Shown here piece after piece: positions 1-8,620 of a stretch of DNA of 64,000 bases. Position 1 is the stretch's first letter, and each line of letters begins with the position of its first letter. The DNA lies in assembly GCA_964370735.1 (NCBI GenBank), contig CAYJLC010000005.1, positions 12,857-76,856 on the forward strand. Reading direction: 5' to 3'. Both the position numbers and the translations under genes were made by a program. The notes under the pieces were generated by a model that saw only the letters and a list, made by a program, of their open reading frames with translations, made no database searches and was not told where the DNA came from. The DNA comes from CAYJLC01 sp964370735. GTDB lineage: Bacteria > Bacillota > Clostridia > Oscillospirales > Butyricicoccaceae.

Positions 1-839
1 GGCGGGATAAAAAAGTCTAGTTGTTGCAGTTTTGCATTAATGATTGCAAGTCTAGTTTCATAATCCGGTGGTTGAATGTCGGCAAGTAAACCCCATTCAA
101 AACGAGTTTTTAATCTATCCTCTAAAGTATTAATTTCTTTAGGAGGCCTGTCCGAAGTTAATACGATTTGTTTATTTGATTCATAAAGAGCATTAAAAGT
201 GTGGAAAAATTCCTCTTGCGTACGTTCTTTTCCTGCTACAAACTGAATATCATCGACAAGCAGTAAATCTGCCATACGATATTTATTTCTAAAAGACTGA
301 ACATCTCCCTCACCGATTGCAGCAACCAGTTCGTTTGTAAAATCTTCGCCTTTTATATAAATTATTTTAGAACTCTCATCATTATTTTTGATGACAGTTG
401 AAATTGCATTAAGTAAATGGGTTTTTCCAAGTCCTGAACCACCATAAATAAATAGTGGATTATAGGTTTTTGCTGGGTTTTTTGATACTGCAATAGCTGC
501 AGCATGAGCAAATTTATTTGAAGAACCAACGACGAAATTTGCAAAAGTATAGTCGTCAGAATAACTTTTTTTTGTTTGGTTTGTTTGTGGTTCTGCCATG
601 GTTTTTATAATAACTTCGATTTCTGACGAAAAAAGTTCTCTAAAAACTTCTGAAATAGTGCCTAAAAATTTAGATTCTAATACTTCTTTTTTAACATTGT
701 TTGGTGTTGACAAAACTAATGTATTCCCATTGAAGCTAATTGGTTTTAAGTCATTAAACCATGCAAGCATCGCTGTTGGGTGAAGTTTTTCTGATAAAAT
801 AGGCAGGGCAGTTTCCCAAACTTCTATGGCTGAGTTCAT
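1..839 (-). CDS. dnaA: Chromosomal replication initiator DnaA (C-terminus off the window)
   Basis: The reading frame runs leftwards off the window, giving about 279 N-terminal residues of a protein usually near 450. DnaA is an AAA+ ATPase that melts the replication origin. The sequence begins MNSAIEVWETAL, as in domain I. It has a Walker A motif GGSGLGKTH near residues 132-140, a Walker B/DDIQF segment (LLLVDDIQF), and the sensor I stretch LTSDRPP. A purine-rich ribosome site (AGGAGG-type, complement of 848-856) supports the ATG at 839-837. Domains III-end and IV, which contact DnaA boxes, lie outside the window. dnaN would be expected further left but cannot be seen. Identity is certain; only completeness is limited. 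Confidence 0.97.
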   Translation of the reverse strand, partial: MNSAIEVWETALPILSEKLHPTAMLAWFNDLKPISFNGNTLVLSTPNNVKKEVLESKFLGTISEVFRELFSSEIEVIIKTMAEPQTNQTKKSYSDDYTFANFVVGSSNKFAHAAAIAVSKNPAKTYNPLFIYGGSGLGKTHLLNAISTVIKNNDESSKIIYIKGEDFTNELVAAIGEGDVQSFRNKYRMADLLLVDDIQFVAGKERTQEEFFHTFNALYESNKQIVLTSDRPPKEINTLEDRLKTRFEWGLLADIQPPDYETRLAIINAKLQQLDFFIP

Positions 840-1022
840 TAAAAAATACCTCCTTTAAAAAATTGTGTACACTAAAATATAATACCATATTTTAAGAAAA
901 AAAGCAATTAAAATTATATTAATATCGCGAAAAAATTAATTCTTTTAAAGAAATTTATTTTAAGATTTAAAAGCTTTTTTTAATGCACAAAGTTTTAAAC
1001 AGGGTGTTTATAAAAAACGTCG

Positions 1023-1054
1023 AAAAAAAAGCCCGTCTTTAAAAACGAGCTTTA
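1023..1054 (-). terminator. Rho-independent terminator of the 85-aa gene
   Basis: Read on the minus strand, AAAGCTCGT and ACGGGCTTT pair around a short A/T loop and are followed by a run of eight T. It starts 13 bases after the stop codon at 1068. Confidence 0.85.
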
Positions 1055-1067
1055 GTTAATTTAGAGA

Positions 1068-1325
1068 TTAACCTGTATATATAATTTGCTTTAAAGCAAT
1101 TTTTTCCGCAGCTAAATATTTGTCACCGTCAATTTTAATAGATGTAATTAGTTTATTAATTAATGCATAAACACGAGTATTCATTTCTGTTGCAATTTTA
1201 ATAATAGCATTGTCACTTAGCGATGTAAATAAGTCTTTATTTGTTGATTTCACGTGATAAATCCAGTAAATTCCGTATCTACCTACTTCCTTCTCTAAAT
1301 TTTCGCTCGGTATAATATTACTCAT
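1068..1325 (-). CDS. Hypothetical protein, 85 aa
   Basis: I do not recognise this protein. It is 85 residues, soluble-looking, with mixed charge and no obvious motif or membrane segment. The middle (around DLFTSLSDNAIIKIATEMN) looks helical. A GAAAGGACGG ribosome site sits just upstream of the ATG, and a clean terminator follows the stop, so it is very likely a real single-gene unit. It lies just upstream of dnaA in the same orientation, where many Firmicutes carry rpmH. rpmH is not here. Confidence 0.7.
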   Translation of the reverse strand: MSNIIPSENLEKEVGRYGIYWIYHVKSTNKDLFTSLSDNAIIKIATEMNTRVYALINKLITSIKIDGDKYLAAEKIALKQIIYTG

Positions 1326-1523
1326 AAAAGCCGTCCTTTCTTAAAGTGTATGTATATGTTTTTTAGTATATTTATATTATAGAGTTTTAATTTGAAGTAT
1401 TTGTGATATATTATAAACAAATCCTAAATTAATTCTTAAAAAATTCATATTTAAGGGTTGAAATTTAAAAAAATATGTGATAAAATATATATGAATAATT
1501 GTATCTTTAAGGAGGGCTTATTT

Positions 1524-1778
1524 ATGGAAAATTGTTCAACTTTTGAAAAAGTATCTATGTTTTATGCAGTAACTGTCGATAGCATTATGGACAGGGTGAA
1601 AAACTTTACTGTATTTGATTTCGCTATTATGAAAATTTGCCTATCATTTACTGGTATGATTATAGGCGTTATTTTTAGCAAAAATCTAAAAAAATGCTTA
1701 CCATTTTTAACTATCGTAGCAATAGCATCTTATGGCTATATGCTTTTCAAAATGTTTATCGAAAAAGAAAAAAACTAA
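1524..1778 (+). CDS. Small membrane protein, 84 aa
   Basis: Two hydrophobic segments are visible (around FAIMKICLSFTGMIIGVIF and LPFLTIVAIASYGYMLF), separated by a basic KNLKK turn and ending in a lysine/glutamate-rich tail. This arrangement resembles small two-helix proteins common in clostridia that are sometimes mislabelled as phosphate permease parts. That label has no functional support. The frame is open from 1458, but I place the start at 1524 because AAGGAGGG lies 8 bases upstream and the earlier ATG has no ribosome site. The function is unknown. It lies just upstream of the T-box leader, with no clear terminator between. Confidence 0.65.
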   Translation: MENCSTFEKVSMFYAVTVDSIMDRVKNFTVFDFAIMKICLSFTGMIIGVIFSKNLKKCLPFLTIVAIASYGYMLFKMFIEKEKN

Positions 1779-1793
1779 TATTTAAAAAACTAT

Positions 1794-2015
1794 GAAAAAG
1801 AAGAGTAACTTATATTTATCCTTTAGAGAGAAAGTGGTTGGTGCAAACTTTCGTTTAAATTAAGTGAAGGTAGCTTTGGAGTTTTGTTTCTGAGAAATAT
1901 AAATTAGGAAACAACGTATTTCTGCGTTAAAGATTACGAGTGGACGAGTTTTCGTCAATTCAGGTGGTACCGCGGTTTTAATCGTCCTGTGTTTTAATAC
2001 ACAGGGCGTTTTTTT
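1794..2015 (+). promoter_or_regulatory. T-box riboswitch leader (probably valine-responsive)
   Basis: Hallmarks in order are the AGAGTAA-type start of stem I, the GAGAG and GGTTGGTGCAAAC distal-loop elements (1826-1850), the TTTGGAG side of stem I after a GGTAGC specifier region (1869-1874), the T-box consensus AGGTGGTACCGCGG (1962-1975), and a terminator whose arms CGTCCTGTG and CACAGGGCG precede seven T (1983-2015). T-boxes read uncharged tRNA and release termination. The specifier could be GTA (Val) or GGT (Gly) depending on register. GTA fits valS, the only synthetase gene downstream. The first gene after it is not a synthetase. Confidence 0.93.
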
Positions 2016-2036
2016 AAAAAAATTTAGGAGGAAATT

Positions 2037-2324
2037 ATGGCTATATCAACATCAAGCAGTGTATCTGCAAGTGCTACTTATAATGGTGGCAAGGTTTCAG
2101 GCACAATGACTTTCACAGAGGAATTCATTAAATTTAGACCAAATCAAGTAACAGGAAAACACCCAGAAGTAAAAATCCCTTATTCAAAAATATTCGATGC
2201 AGAAGTCTTTAAATTTATAATTTTAAGCACATCTATTAAAATTATTGATACTGATAAAAATGTTTATGTATTTAATACAATGAGTGCTGGTGGAATTATG
2301 AAATTCCTACACAATAAATTTTAG
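2037..2324 (+). CDS. Small PH/GRAM-like domain protein, 95 aa
   Basis: This is a beta-rich 95-residue protein of the form G(T/K)MTFTEEFIKFRP...KIPYSKIFDAEV...IKIIDTDKNVYVF, which resembles bacterial PH/GRAM-type domains. I infer the fold from pattern only and assign no function. It follows the T-box terminator directly, with TTAGGAGG 7 bases before the ATG, so its transcription should depend on T-box readthrough. That is unusual for a gene that is neither a synthetase nor an amino-acid gene. The GC-rich repeat palindrome at 2324-2338 begins at its stop codon. Confidence 0.7.
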   Translation: MAISTSSSVSASATYNGGKVSGTMTFTEEFIKFRPNQVTGKHPEVKIPYSKIFDAEVFKFIILSTSIKIIDTDKNVYVFNTMSAGGIMKFLHNKF

Positions 2325-2338
2325 TCGGTTGCACCGAC
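2324..2338. repeat. Short palindromic repeat GTCGGTTGCACCGAC
   Basis: A 15-base near-palindrome. A close copy lies at 12994-13008 (GTCGGTAGCACCGAC), a degenerate one at 26256-26270, and a related reversed one at 56799-56815. The first three are followed by CAGGCA-type bases, directly or after a short insertion. Confidence 0.6.
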
Positions 2339-2370
2339 AAGCAGTCAGTCACTAGCAGTGACAGGCAATT

Positions 2371-2445
2371 AAAAGCCTCCTTTTAAAAGGAGGTGGCAAC
2401 CAAAGGTTGACGGAGGATTTAACACAAAATAAAAAAATAAACCCA
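2371..2445. repeat. 75-bp intergenic repeat, first of three copies
   Basis: This contains the palindrome CCTCCTTTTAAAAGGAGG, then GGTTGACGGAGGATTTAAC and an A-rich end. Near-identical copies lie at 2548-2621 and 3127-3201. All three sit between genes of the T-box/valS unit. Confidence 0.85.
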
Positions 2446-2646
2446 CATCAATTCGTAGGGGACGACGCCCTCGGCGTCCCGTAATAAAAAAACACACAAA
2501 TCACCCGTCGACTAACGCCGACACCCTCTTTACTAAAGAGGGCAAGTAAAAGCCTCCTTTTAAAAGGAGGTGGCAACTAAAGGTTGACGGAGGATTTAAC
2601 ACAAAATTAAAAATAAACCCACAACGGTGGGAAGGAGATAAAAATG
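2424..2646 (+). repeat. Direct repeat of the valS leader, copy 1 (~220 bp)
   Basis: This copy carries the GC-rich palindrome of 2455-2481 (GTAGGGGACGACGCCC and its mirror), the 75-bp repeat unit, a CCCACaacgGTGGG hairpin, an AAGGAG ribosome site and the ATG of the next gene. The same order recurs at 3003-3226 in front of valS with only a few differences. The duplication therefore includes the translation-start signals themselves. Confidence 0.9.
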
Positions 2647-3009
2647 GAACGCAAATATTATTTTGGCAGTATGATTATCTCAGGTGTTTTAACCATAGTA
2701 ATTACAATTATACTGATAAATACTAATTTTCATATTATTAGTGGATTAGCACTTTTCTTTGGTATTTTGCTTATAATGCATGGAATTTTAATGTGTCTAG
2801 GCATAGACCTATATCCGAAAGGAAGGCATAATTTTTCTAAAAAAAGTAAAATCATATTAGGAATAGCTATGAGTATGCAAGGTGTTTTATGGTGTTTTAT
2901 GTCTTTTACCAATTATACAAAAGAAATTTTACCAATAATTTTATCAATGTTACCAGTAATTATAATTGAAATTACAATAAGAATAGTAGAGCGAAAAAGA
3001 ATAAAATAA
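2644..3009 (+). CDS. Four-helix hypothetical membrane protein, 121 aa
   Basis: Four hydrophobic segments are visible: roughly residues 8-25, 30-52, 68-88 and 95-113. There is a basic loop PKGRHNFSKKSK between the second and third and a basic tail. I do not recognise the family. Its start signals are a copy of those of valS, and the gene sits exactly between the two ~220 bp direct repeats. It looks like an insertion or duplication unit within the T-box/valS transcript. Expression is probably co-transcriptional with valS. Confidence 0.65.
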   Translation: MERKYYFGSMIISGVLTIVITIILINTNFHIISGLALFFGILLIMHGILMCLGIDLYPKGRHNFSKKSKIILGIAMSMQGVLWCFMSFTNYTKEILPIILSMLPVIIIEITIRIVERKRIK

Positions 3010-3226
3010 AAAAATAAACCCATATCAATTCGTAGGGGACGACGCCCTCGGCGTCCCGTAATAAAAAATACACACAAATCACCCGTCGACTAACGCCGAC
3101 ACCCTCTTTACTAAAGATGGCAATATAAAAGCCTCCTTTTAAAAGGAAGTGTCAACCAAAGGTTGACGGAGGATTTAACACAAAATAAAAAAATAAACCC
3201 ACAACGGTGGGAAGGAGATAAAAATG
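3003..3226 (+). repeat. Direct repeat of the valS leader, copy 2
   Basis: Second copy of the 2424-2646 segment, ending at the valS ATG. The palindrome is at 3032-3058 and the 75-bp unit at 3127-3201. It has slightly more substitutions than copy 1; for example, AAAGGAGG reads AAAGGAAG. Confidence 0.9.
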
Positions 3227-5845
3227 CAAGAACTAGAAAAAAACTATAACCCGAAAGAACTTGAAGGCAAAATTTACAAGGAATGGGAAGAAAAAGGTTA
3301 TTTTAAGCCAAATCCAAACGCAAAAGGTGAATCTTACACTATCGTAATTCCACCACCAAATGTTACAGGTCAACTACACATGGGCCACGCATTTGATAAT
3401 ACTTTGCAAGATATTTTAATTCGTACAAAAAGAATGCAAGGATTCGACACACTTTGGATTCCTGGAACAGACCACGCAGGCATCGCGACACAAATCAAAG
3501 TAGAGGAAGAACTTCGTAAAAATGAAGGCTTAACTCGCTATGATTTAGGGAGAGAAGCATTTTTAGAGCGTGTTTGGGACTGGAAAACAATGTATGGTGA
3601 TAGAATTATCAACCAACTTAAAGAATTAGGCGCATCTTGTGACTGGTCGCGTGAGCGTTTTACTATGGACGAAGGTTGTTCGAAAGCAGTTCGCGAAGTT
3701 TTCGTAAATTTATACAACAAAGGCTTGATTTACAAAGGAAAACGTATCATAAACTGGTGTCCAAACTGTATTACAGCATTATCTGATGCAGAAGTTGAAT
3801 ATTCTGAAAGAAACGGCAATTTATGGCACGTTAAATATAAAATCGTAGGGTCAGATGAATTTATAACAATCGCGACTACTCGTCCAGAAACGATTTTAGG
3901 AGATTCTGGTATCGCTGTTAATCCAGATGATGAAAGATATAAGCATCTTGTTGGTAAAAAAGCAATTGTACCGATTGTTAATCGTGAAATACCTATTATC
4001 GCCGATGAATATGTTGAAAAAGACTTCGGAACTGGCTGTGTAAAAGTTACTCCATACCACGACCCAAATGATTTTGAAATGGGTGCAAGACATGATTTAG
4101 AGAAAATCTTAATTATGGATGATTACGGAAAAATCAACAAAAATGGTGGTAAATACAACGGTTTAGACCGTTATGAGTGCAGAAAAGCACTAGTTTCAGA
4201 CATAGATGCATTAGGTCAACTAGTAAAAGTGGCAGATCATAATCATAATGTTTCTTCGTGCTATCGTTGTAACACAACTATCGAACCTATCGCCTCTGAC
4301 CAATGGTTTGTAAAAATGGAACCTTTAGCAAAACCTGCTTTAGACGTTGTTAAAAACGGTGAAATTAAATTTGTTCCTGATAGATTTTCAAAAACTTATA
4401 CAAATTGGATGGAAAATGTTCACGATTGGTGTATTTCTCGTCAATTATGGTGGGGACACAGAATTCCTGCATTTTATTGCGCAGACTGTTTAGAAGTTAC
4501 AGTTTCAAAAGAAGATGTTCATACTTGTCCAAAATGTTCTAGCACGAAAGTGAAACAAGAAGATGACGTGTTAGACACTTGGTTCTCGTCTGCTTTATGG
4601 CCTTTCTCAACATTAGGTTTCCCAGAAAACACAGAAGATTTATCGAAATACTACCCGACTAGCACATTAGTTACTGGTTATGACATAATTTTCTTCTGGG
4701 TTGCAAGAATGATTTTCTCAGGTTTAGAACACACAGGAAAAATTCCTTTCGATACAGTGTTTATTCATGGTTTAATTCGTGATGCTGAAGGCAGAAAAAT
4801 GTCGAAATCACTAGGAAATGGTATCGACCCACTTGAAATTATTGAAGAATTCGGTGCAGATGCGTTAAGATTTATGTTAGCGACAGGAAATAGCCCTGGA
4901 AATGATATGAGATTTAGCAAAGAGCGTATCGAAGCAGCGCGTAATTTCACAAATAAAATATGGAACGCATCGCGTTTTGTTCACATGAACTTAAATATCG
5001 ATAAAATAGAACTTCCAACAGATTTAAAACTGGAAGATAAGTGGATTTTATCAAAACTTAATACTTTAATTAAAGAAGTAACTACAAATATTGATAAATA
5101 TGAACTTGGTGTTTCGGCATCAAAAATCAACGATTTCCTTTGGGATAATTTCTGCGATTGGTATATCGAAGTTGTAAAACCAAGACTTCAAAACAAAGAA
5201 AATGCCGAAGATAATAAAAATGTTCAAAATATTTTATGCTATGTTTTAACAGAAAGCTTGAAATTACTTCACCCATTTATGCCGTTTATTACAGAGGCGA
5301 TTTATAAATCACTTCCAGTATCGGACGAAAGTATTATGATTTCTGCTTGGGGAGAATATAAAGACGAACTTAATTTTGCTGAAGATGAAGCGAATATGGA
5401 AAAATTAATGGATTTAATTCGTGCAATTCGTAACCGTCGTGCAGAAATGAATGTTCCACCGTCTAAAAAGGCGAAATTATTCATAGTTACAGATAAAAAA
5501 GACTTATTTACTAGTGAATTTATTGCAAAATTAGGTTATGCTAGTGAAATCGAGCTTGTTGATAATGCACCAGAAAATGCTCAATCTATGGTAAATATAG
5601 TGACAAATATCGGTGAAATTTATATTCCACTTTCAGAACTTATTGATTTTGAAAAAGAAAAAGAGCGTCTAAATAAAGAGCTTTCTAAGGCAAAAGACGA
5701 GTTTAATCGTGTGGATAAAAAATTATCAAATCAAGGATTCGTTTCTAAAGCACCTGAAGAAGTTATTAAAGGTGAAGAAGAAAAACGTGCAAAATATGCA
5801 GAACTTGTAGCGAAACTAGAGCAAAATATCAAGGCTTTAGGGTAA
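3224..5845 (+). CDS. valS: Valyl-tRNA synthetase
   Basis: This class I synthetase charges tRNA-Val in the cytoplasm and edits misactivated threonine. At 873 residues it has the usual length. The HIGH signature appears as HMGH (residues 52-55) after [13 protein letters not shown] is at about 525-529 in [10 protein letters not shown]. The editing-domain motif [10 protein letters not shown] is near 223, and the C-terminal ~70 residues form the lysine/glutamate-rich coiled coil typical of ValRS. AAGGAG precedes the ATG. The T-box 1.2 kb upstream most likely controls it, but two genes and duplicated repeats have come between them. Confidence 0.98.
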   Translation: MQELEKNYNPKELEGKIYKEWEEKGYFKPNPNAKGESYTIVIPPPNVTGQLHMGHAFDNTLQDILIRTKRMQGFDTLWIPGTDHAGIATQIKVEEELRKNEGLTRYDLGREAFLERVWDWKTMYGDRIINQLKELGASCDWSRERFTMDEGCSKAVREVFVNLYNKGLIYKGKRIINWCPNCITALSDAEVEYSERNGNLWHVKYKIVGSDEFITIATTRPETILGDSGIAVNPDDERYKHLVGKKAIVPIVNREIPIIADEYVEKDFGTGCVKVTPYHDPNDFEMGARHDLEKILIMDDYGKINKNGGKYNGLDRYECRKALVSDIDALGQLVKVADHNHNVSSCYRCNTTIEPIASDQWFVKMEPLAKPALDVVKNGEIKFVPDRFSKTYTNWMENVHDWCISRQLWWGHRIPAFYCADCLEVTVSKEDVHTCPKCSSTKVKQEDDVLDTWFSSALWPFSTLGFPENTEDLSKYYPTSTLVTGYDIIFFWVARMIFSGLEHTGKIPFDTVFIHGLIRDAEGRKMSKSLGNGIDPLEIIEEFGADALRFMLATGNSPGNDMRFSKERIEAARNFTNKIWNASRFVHMNLNIDKIELPTDLKLEDKWILSKLNTLIKEVTTNIDKYELGVSASKINDFLWDNFCDWYIEVVKPRLQNKENAEDNKNVQNILCYVLTESLKLLHPFMPFITEAIYKSLPVSDESIMISAWGEYKDELNFAEDEANMEKLMDLIRAIRNRRAEMNVPPSKKAKLFIVTDKKDLFTSEFIAKLGYASEIELVDNAPENAQSMVNIVTNIGEIYIPLSELIDFEKEKERLNKELSKAKDEFNRVDKKLSNQGFVSKAPEEVIKGEEEKRAKYAELVAKLEQNIKALG

Positions 5846-5858
5846 AATTTAAAAAATT

Positions 5859-5919
5859 ATAGGGGTTTTGTGGCTGTTACTATCTAAATTATTGGATAGT
5901 CGTGGTCGCTGTCCCCTAT
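5859..5919 (+). other. Nested stem-loop between valS and folC
   Basis: ATAGGGG (5859-5865) pairs with CCCCTAT (5913-5919), and inside it ACTATC pairs with GATAGT (5879-5884 and 5895-5900). There is no T-run, so it is not a standard terminator. It may be a structured 3' end or a leader of folC. The function is unknown. Confidence 0.45.
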
Positions 5920-5954
5920 ATTTGTAATTTATTAAAACCAAAATAGGAGGAAAA

Positions 5955-7193
5955 ATGACATTTGAAAATGCACTTTCGTTTTTAAGTAAGGCTCAAAAAT
6001 TTAGCAAAAAACCAGGCTTAGAACGAATTACTAAACTTATGAATTTGTTAGGAAATCCTCAAAAAAACCTTAAATTTATACACTTTGCTGGAACAAATGG
6101 TAAAGGAAGTACAGTAACAATGACTGCAAATGCGCTTATTCATAGAGGGTATAAAATCGGAAAATTTATGTCGCCTTTTGTATATTCTTGGGGCGAGCGA
6201 ATTACGGTGAATAACAAGGAAATTTCCCCACAAAAACTTAAACAGCTTGTGGATAAAGTCGAGGAAAAAATAAGCCAAAATATGAAAGACGACTACCCTA
6301 CCGAGTTTGAAATTGTGTCTGCGATTGGCTTTTTGTATTTTGCAGAAGAAAATTGCGATTATGTGTGCCTAGAAGTTGGTTTAGGTGGCAGATTTGACGG
6401 CACAAATGTAATTGACAGTCCATTTTTAAGTGTAATTACGAAAATTTCCTTCGACCATACAGATATTTTGGGCGATACTTTGGAAAAAATAGCTGTCGAA
6501 AAGTGCGAAATTATAAAAAATTCCCCTACGGTTTCTTATGCAAAGCAATATCCACAAGTTGTGGAAACAATTTTGGATTACAATGAAAAAACAATTTTTC
6601 CGGATATAAATTCGCTAAAAATCATCAAAACCGACATAAATGGCAGTGAAATCTCCTATAAAAATGAAATTTACAATATTTCTATGATAGGAGAACATCA
6701 AATTTACAACGCGCTAACAGTGATTGAAATTTGCAATAAATTAACTCATTTAGGGCTGGATTTATCCCAAGATGACATAAAATATGCACTTTCAAACAGT
6801 TTAGTCTATGCTAGAATGGAAATAATATCGAAAAATCCCCTTTTCATAATCGACGGGTCGCATAATATCGATGCAATCGATGCACTGGTATCAAATTTTC
6901 ACCGATATTTTCAAAATAAATCAATAACTTTAATTATGGGAATGGTGAAAGATAAGGATTACAAGAAGGCTGTGGAAAAAGCTTCGGATAATGTGGATAA
7001 CTTGATTTTAGTGCCGATAGACACAATTCGCTCATGTGAACCTTTTGAGCTTTCTAAGTACAGCAAATGCAAAAATACCTATGTATTTGATAACATAAAA
7101 GATGCTTTAAAGCTTGTGGATAACTTGGGGAAAGATGTGTGTATAGCTTGTGGTTCTTTGTATTTAGCTTGTGAAATAAAAGGAAATATATGA
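5955..7193 (+). CDS. folC: Folylpolyglutamate synthase / dihydrofolate synthase
   Basis: A Mur-ligase-superfamily enzyme that adds glutamate to (dihydro)folates using ATP. It has 412 residues, the normal size. The P-loop GTNGKGST is near residues 47-54, the family segment SPFVYSWGERITVN follows, and CLEVGLGGRFDGTN near 140 and the DGSHN motif near 301 are as in FolC. The ATG follows AGGAGG by 5 bases. It appears to be its own unit, ending at a strong terminator shared with spo0A. Confidence 0.95.
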   Translation: MTFENALSFLSKAQKFSKKPGLERITKLMNLLGNPQKNLKFIHFAGTNGKGSTVTMTANALIHRGYKIGKFMSPFVYSWGERITVNNKEISPQKLKQLVDKVEEKISQNMKDDYPTEFEIVSAIGFLYFAEENCDYVCLEVGLGGRFDGTNVIDSPFLSVITKISFDHTDILGDTLEKIAVEKCEIIKNSPTVSYAKQYPQVVETILDYNEKTIFPDINSLKIIKTDINGSEISYKNEIYNISMIGEHQIYNALTVIEICNKLTHLGLDLSQDDIKYALSNSLVYARMEIISKNPLFIIDGSHNIDAIDALVSNFHRYFQNKSITLIMGMVKDKDYKKAVEKASDNVDNLILVPIDTIRSCEPFELSKYSKCKNTYVFDNIKDALKLVDNLGKDVCIACGSLYLACEIKGNI

Positions 7194-7224
7194 CAAAAAC
7201 GACGGAATAACCCGTCGTTTTTGT
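7193..7224. terminator. Bidirectional terminator between folC and spo0A
   Basis: AAAAACGACGG pairs perfectly with CCGTCGTTTTT around a 6-base loop, with A and T runs on both sides. It serves the convergent folC and spo0A genes. Confidence 0.92.
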
Positions 7225-7239
7225 TTGTGTATTTGATGA

Positions 7240-8004
7240 TTATAGCACATATTGGCTTTTCATCTCAAGCCTTATTTTATCAGCTATAATCGAAATAAAT
7301 TCGCTATTTGTCGGCTTACCTTTTGAAGTTGATATGGTATAGCCAAAAATATTTTGTAAAGTTTCTACATCGCCTCTGTCCCAAGCCACTTCAATAGCAT
7401 GTCGAATTGCGCGCTCTACCCTTGAAGGCGTAGTTTCGAAATGATTTGCAATAGTTGGATACAAAATTTTTGTGATAGCAGAAAGTATAGACATATCACT
7501 AATAACAAGCGTGATAGCCTCTCTTAAAAAATGATAACCTTTAATATGAGCAGGAACACCAACTCCGTGTATCATATTTGTGATTTTTATCTCCAAATCA
7601 AGCTCTTTTGAAGTATTTGTGGTTAAACATGGTTCAGAATCAGTGATTTTTTCGATTAACATATTAATGTTATAGGGTTTAAGTATAAAATTGCTTACTC
7701 TAAGTTTTGAGCATTCTTCTGTGATATCAGAAGTTAAAAACGAAGAAAGCACAATTACCTTAGGTTTTTTAACTAAATTCATCATTTCGATGGCTTTTAG
7801 AGCAGATATACCATCAAGTTTAGACAGTATTACATCTGTTACGATTACATCTGGGTTTTCCGTTATAGTCTTTTCTACAAGATCTTCGCCGGTCTTTGCT
7901 TTAATTACGTTCGCGTTTTCAATGTTTTGTTTTAGTGCATTTTCAATTTCGCTCATCGCTTGAATATTGTCATCTGCAAGCAAAATTGTCAGTGAATTAT
8001 TCAT
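7240..8004 (-). CDS. spo0A: Sporulation master response regulator Spo0A
   Basis: Spo0A is activated by phosphorelay or direct kinases and switches on early sporulation genes. It has 254 residues. The receiver domain carries the acidic pair D11-D12, the phospho-acceptor D57 in VTDV, and the conserved Lys in ILKPY. The C-terminal effector domain has the diagnostic stretches [25 protein letters not shown] and GKPTNSEFI. spoIVB, the usual neighbour, is not adjacent. The 616-base upstream region contains three exact Spo0A boxes, consistent with autoregulation. Identification is essentially certain. Confidence 0.98.
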   Translation of the reverse strand: MNNSLTILLADDNIQAMSEIENALKQNIENANVIKAKTGEDLVEKTITENPDVIVTDVILSKLDGISALKAIEMMNLVKKPKVIVLSSFLTSDITEECSKLRVSNFILKPYNINMLIEKITDSEPCLTTNTSKELDLEIKITNMIHGVGVPAHIKGYHFLREAITLVISDMSILSAITKILYPTIANHFETTPSRVERAIRHAIEVAWDRGDVETLQNIFGYTISTSKGKPTNSEFISIIADKIRLEMKSQYVL

Positions 8005-8620
8005 ATCTCAGCCTCCCTTTTCTCTATATCATAATTTTATCATCAAAAAACAGTTAATTCAACGTTATCTGACGTAAAAAAGCATGCCATAAACGACAAA
8101 ATGTCGAAATTAATTTTTAGAATAGATAAAATTCTGATGAAATCTTACAAAATGCTATTCGATAGTATATAAAACTTCATATTTATTCGCCAAATTGTCG
8201 AAAATAAATTTTCAAATTATGCAAGAAATGTAAAATTGAAAGTTAAAATTGAATTTTTGACAGTTAAAAAATTAATAAACTATGTTTTGCACAATAAACA
8301 GGCTGTTTAAAACCACAATTTTTATGCAAAATTTATAGTTAATTTTGTAAGGTTTAATAATTTTTGTCGATTAGCGTTTTTACAGTAAGTATAATATCTA
8401 AAATATAACACTTTTTCGACAATTAAACAGTTTACTTTTTCTGACAAAATATTTCAAAAACACACGAAAAAGGGTAAAAAGTTTGCGTTTAGGCTAAAAA
8501 ATATTTTTAAAAAATAGAAATACATTTTTAATAATTTAATCAATGTTGTTTGCAAAATCGCCATAAACTGTGGTATAATAAGTATATAGTATAGTTGTAA
8601 ACAAGATTTGAGGTGATTTT
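8005..8620. promoter_or_regulatory. Long AT-rich spo0A-rnr divergent control region with 0A boxes
   Basis: No gene is seen in these 616 bases. Exact Spo0A boxes TGTCGAA occur at 8102-8108 and 8196-8202, and in reverse (TTCGACA) at 8415-8421. A one-mismatch copy TGTCGAT is at 8365-8371. The known consensus is TGNCGAA. Three exact 7-mers in so AT-rich a region are more than expected by chance, and their position upstream of spo0A fits autoregulation. The rnr promoter lies at the right end. Confidence 0.75.
8550..8579 (+). promoter_or_regulatory. Sigma-A-type promoter of rnr
   Basis: TTGCAA (8550-8555) and TATAAT (8574-8579) are separated by 18 bases, 41 bases before the rnr start codon. The -10 is perfect and the -35 matches four of six. 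Confidence 0.6.

Noticed and set aside
840..1430. Possible oriC upstream of dnaA
   Set aside because: Only imperfect DnaA-box-like words are seen (TTATAAACA at 1411-1419 and its complement at 1005-1013; TTAATGCACA at 980-989). There is no exact TTATNCACA and no box cluster. The origin may lie on the dnaN side, outside the window.
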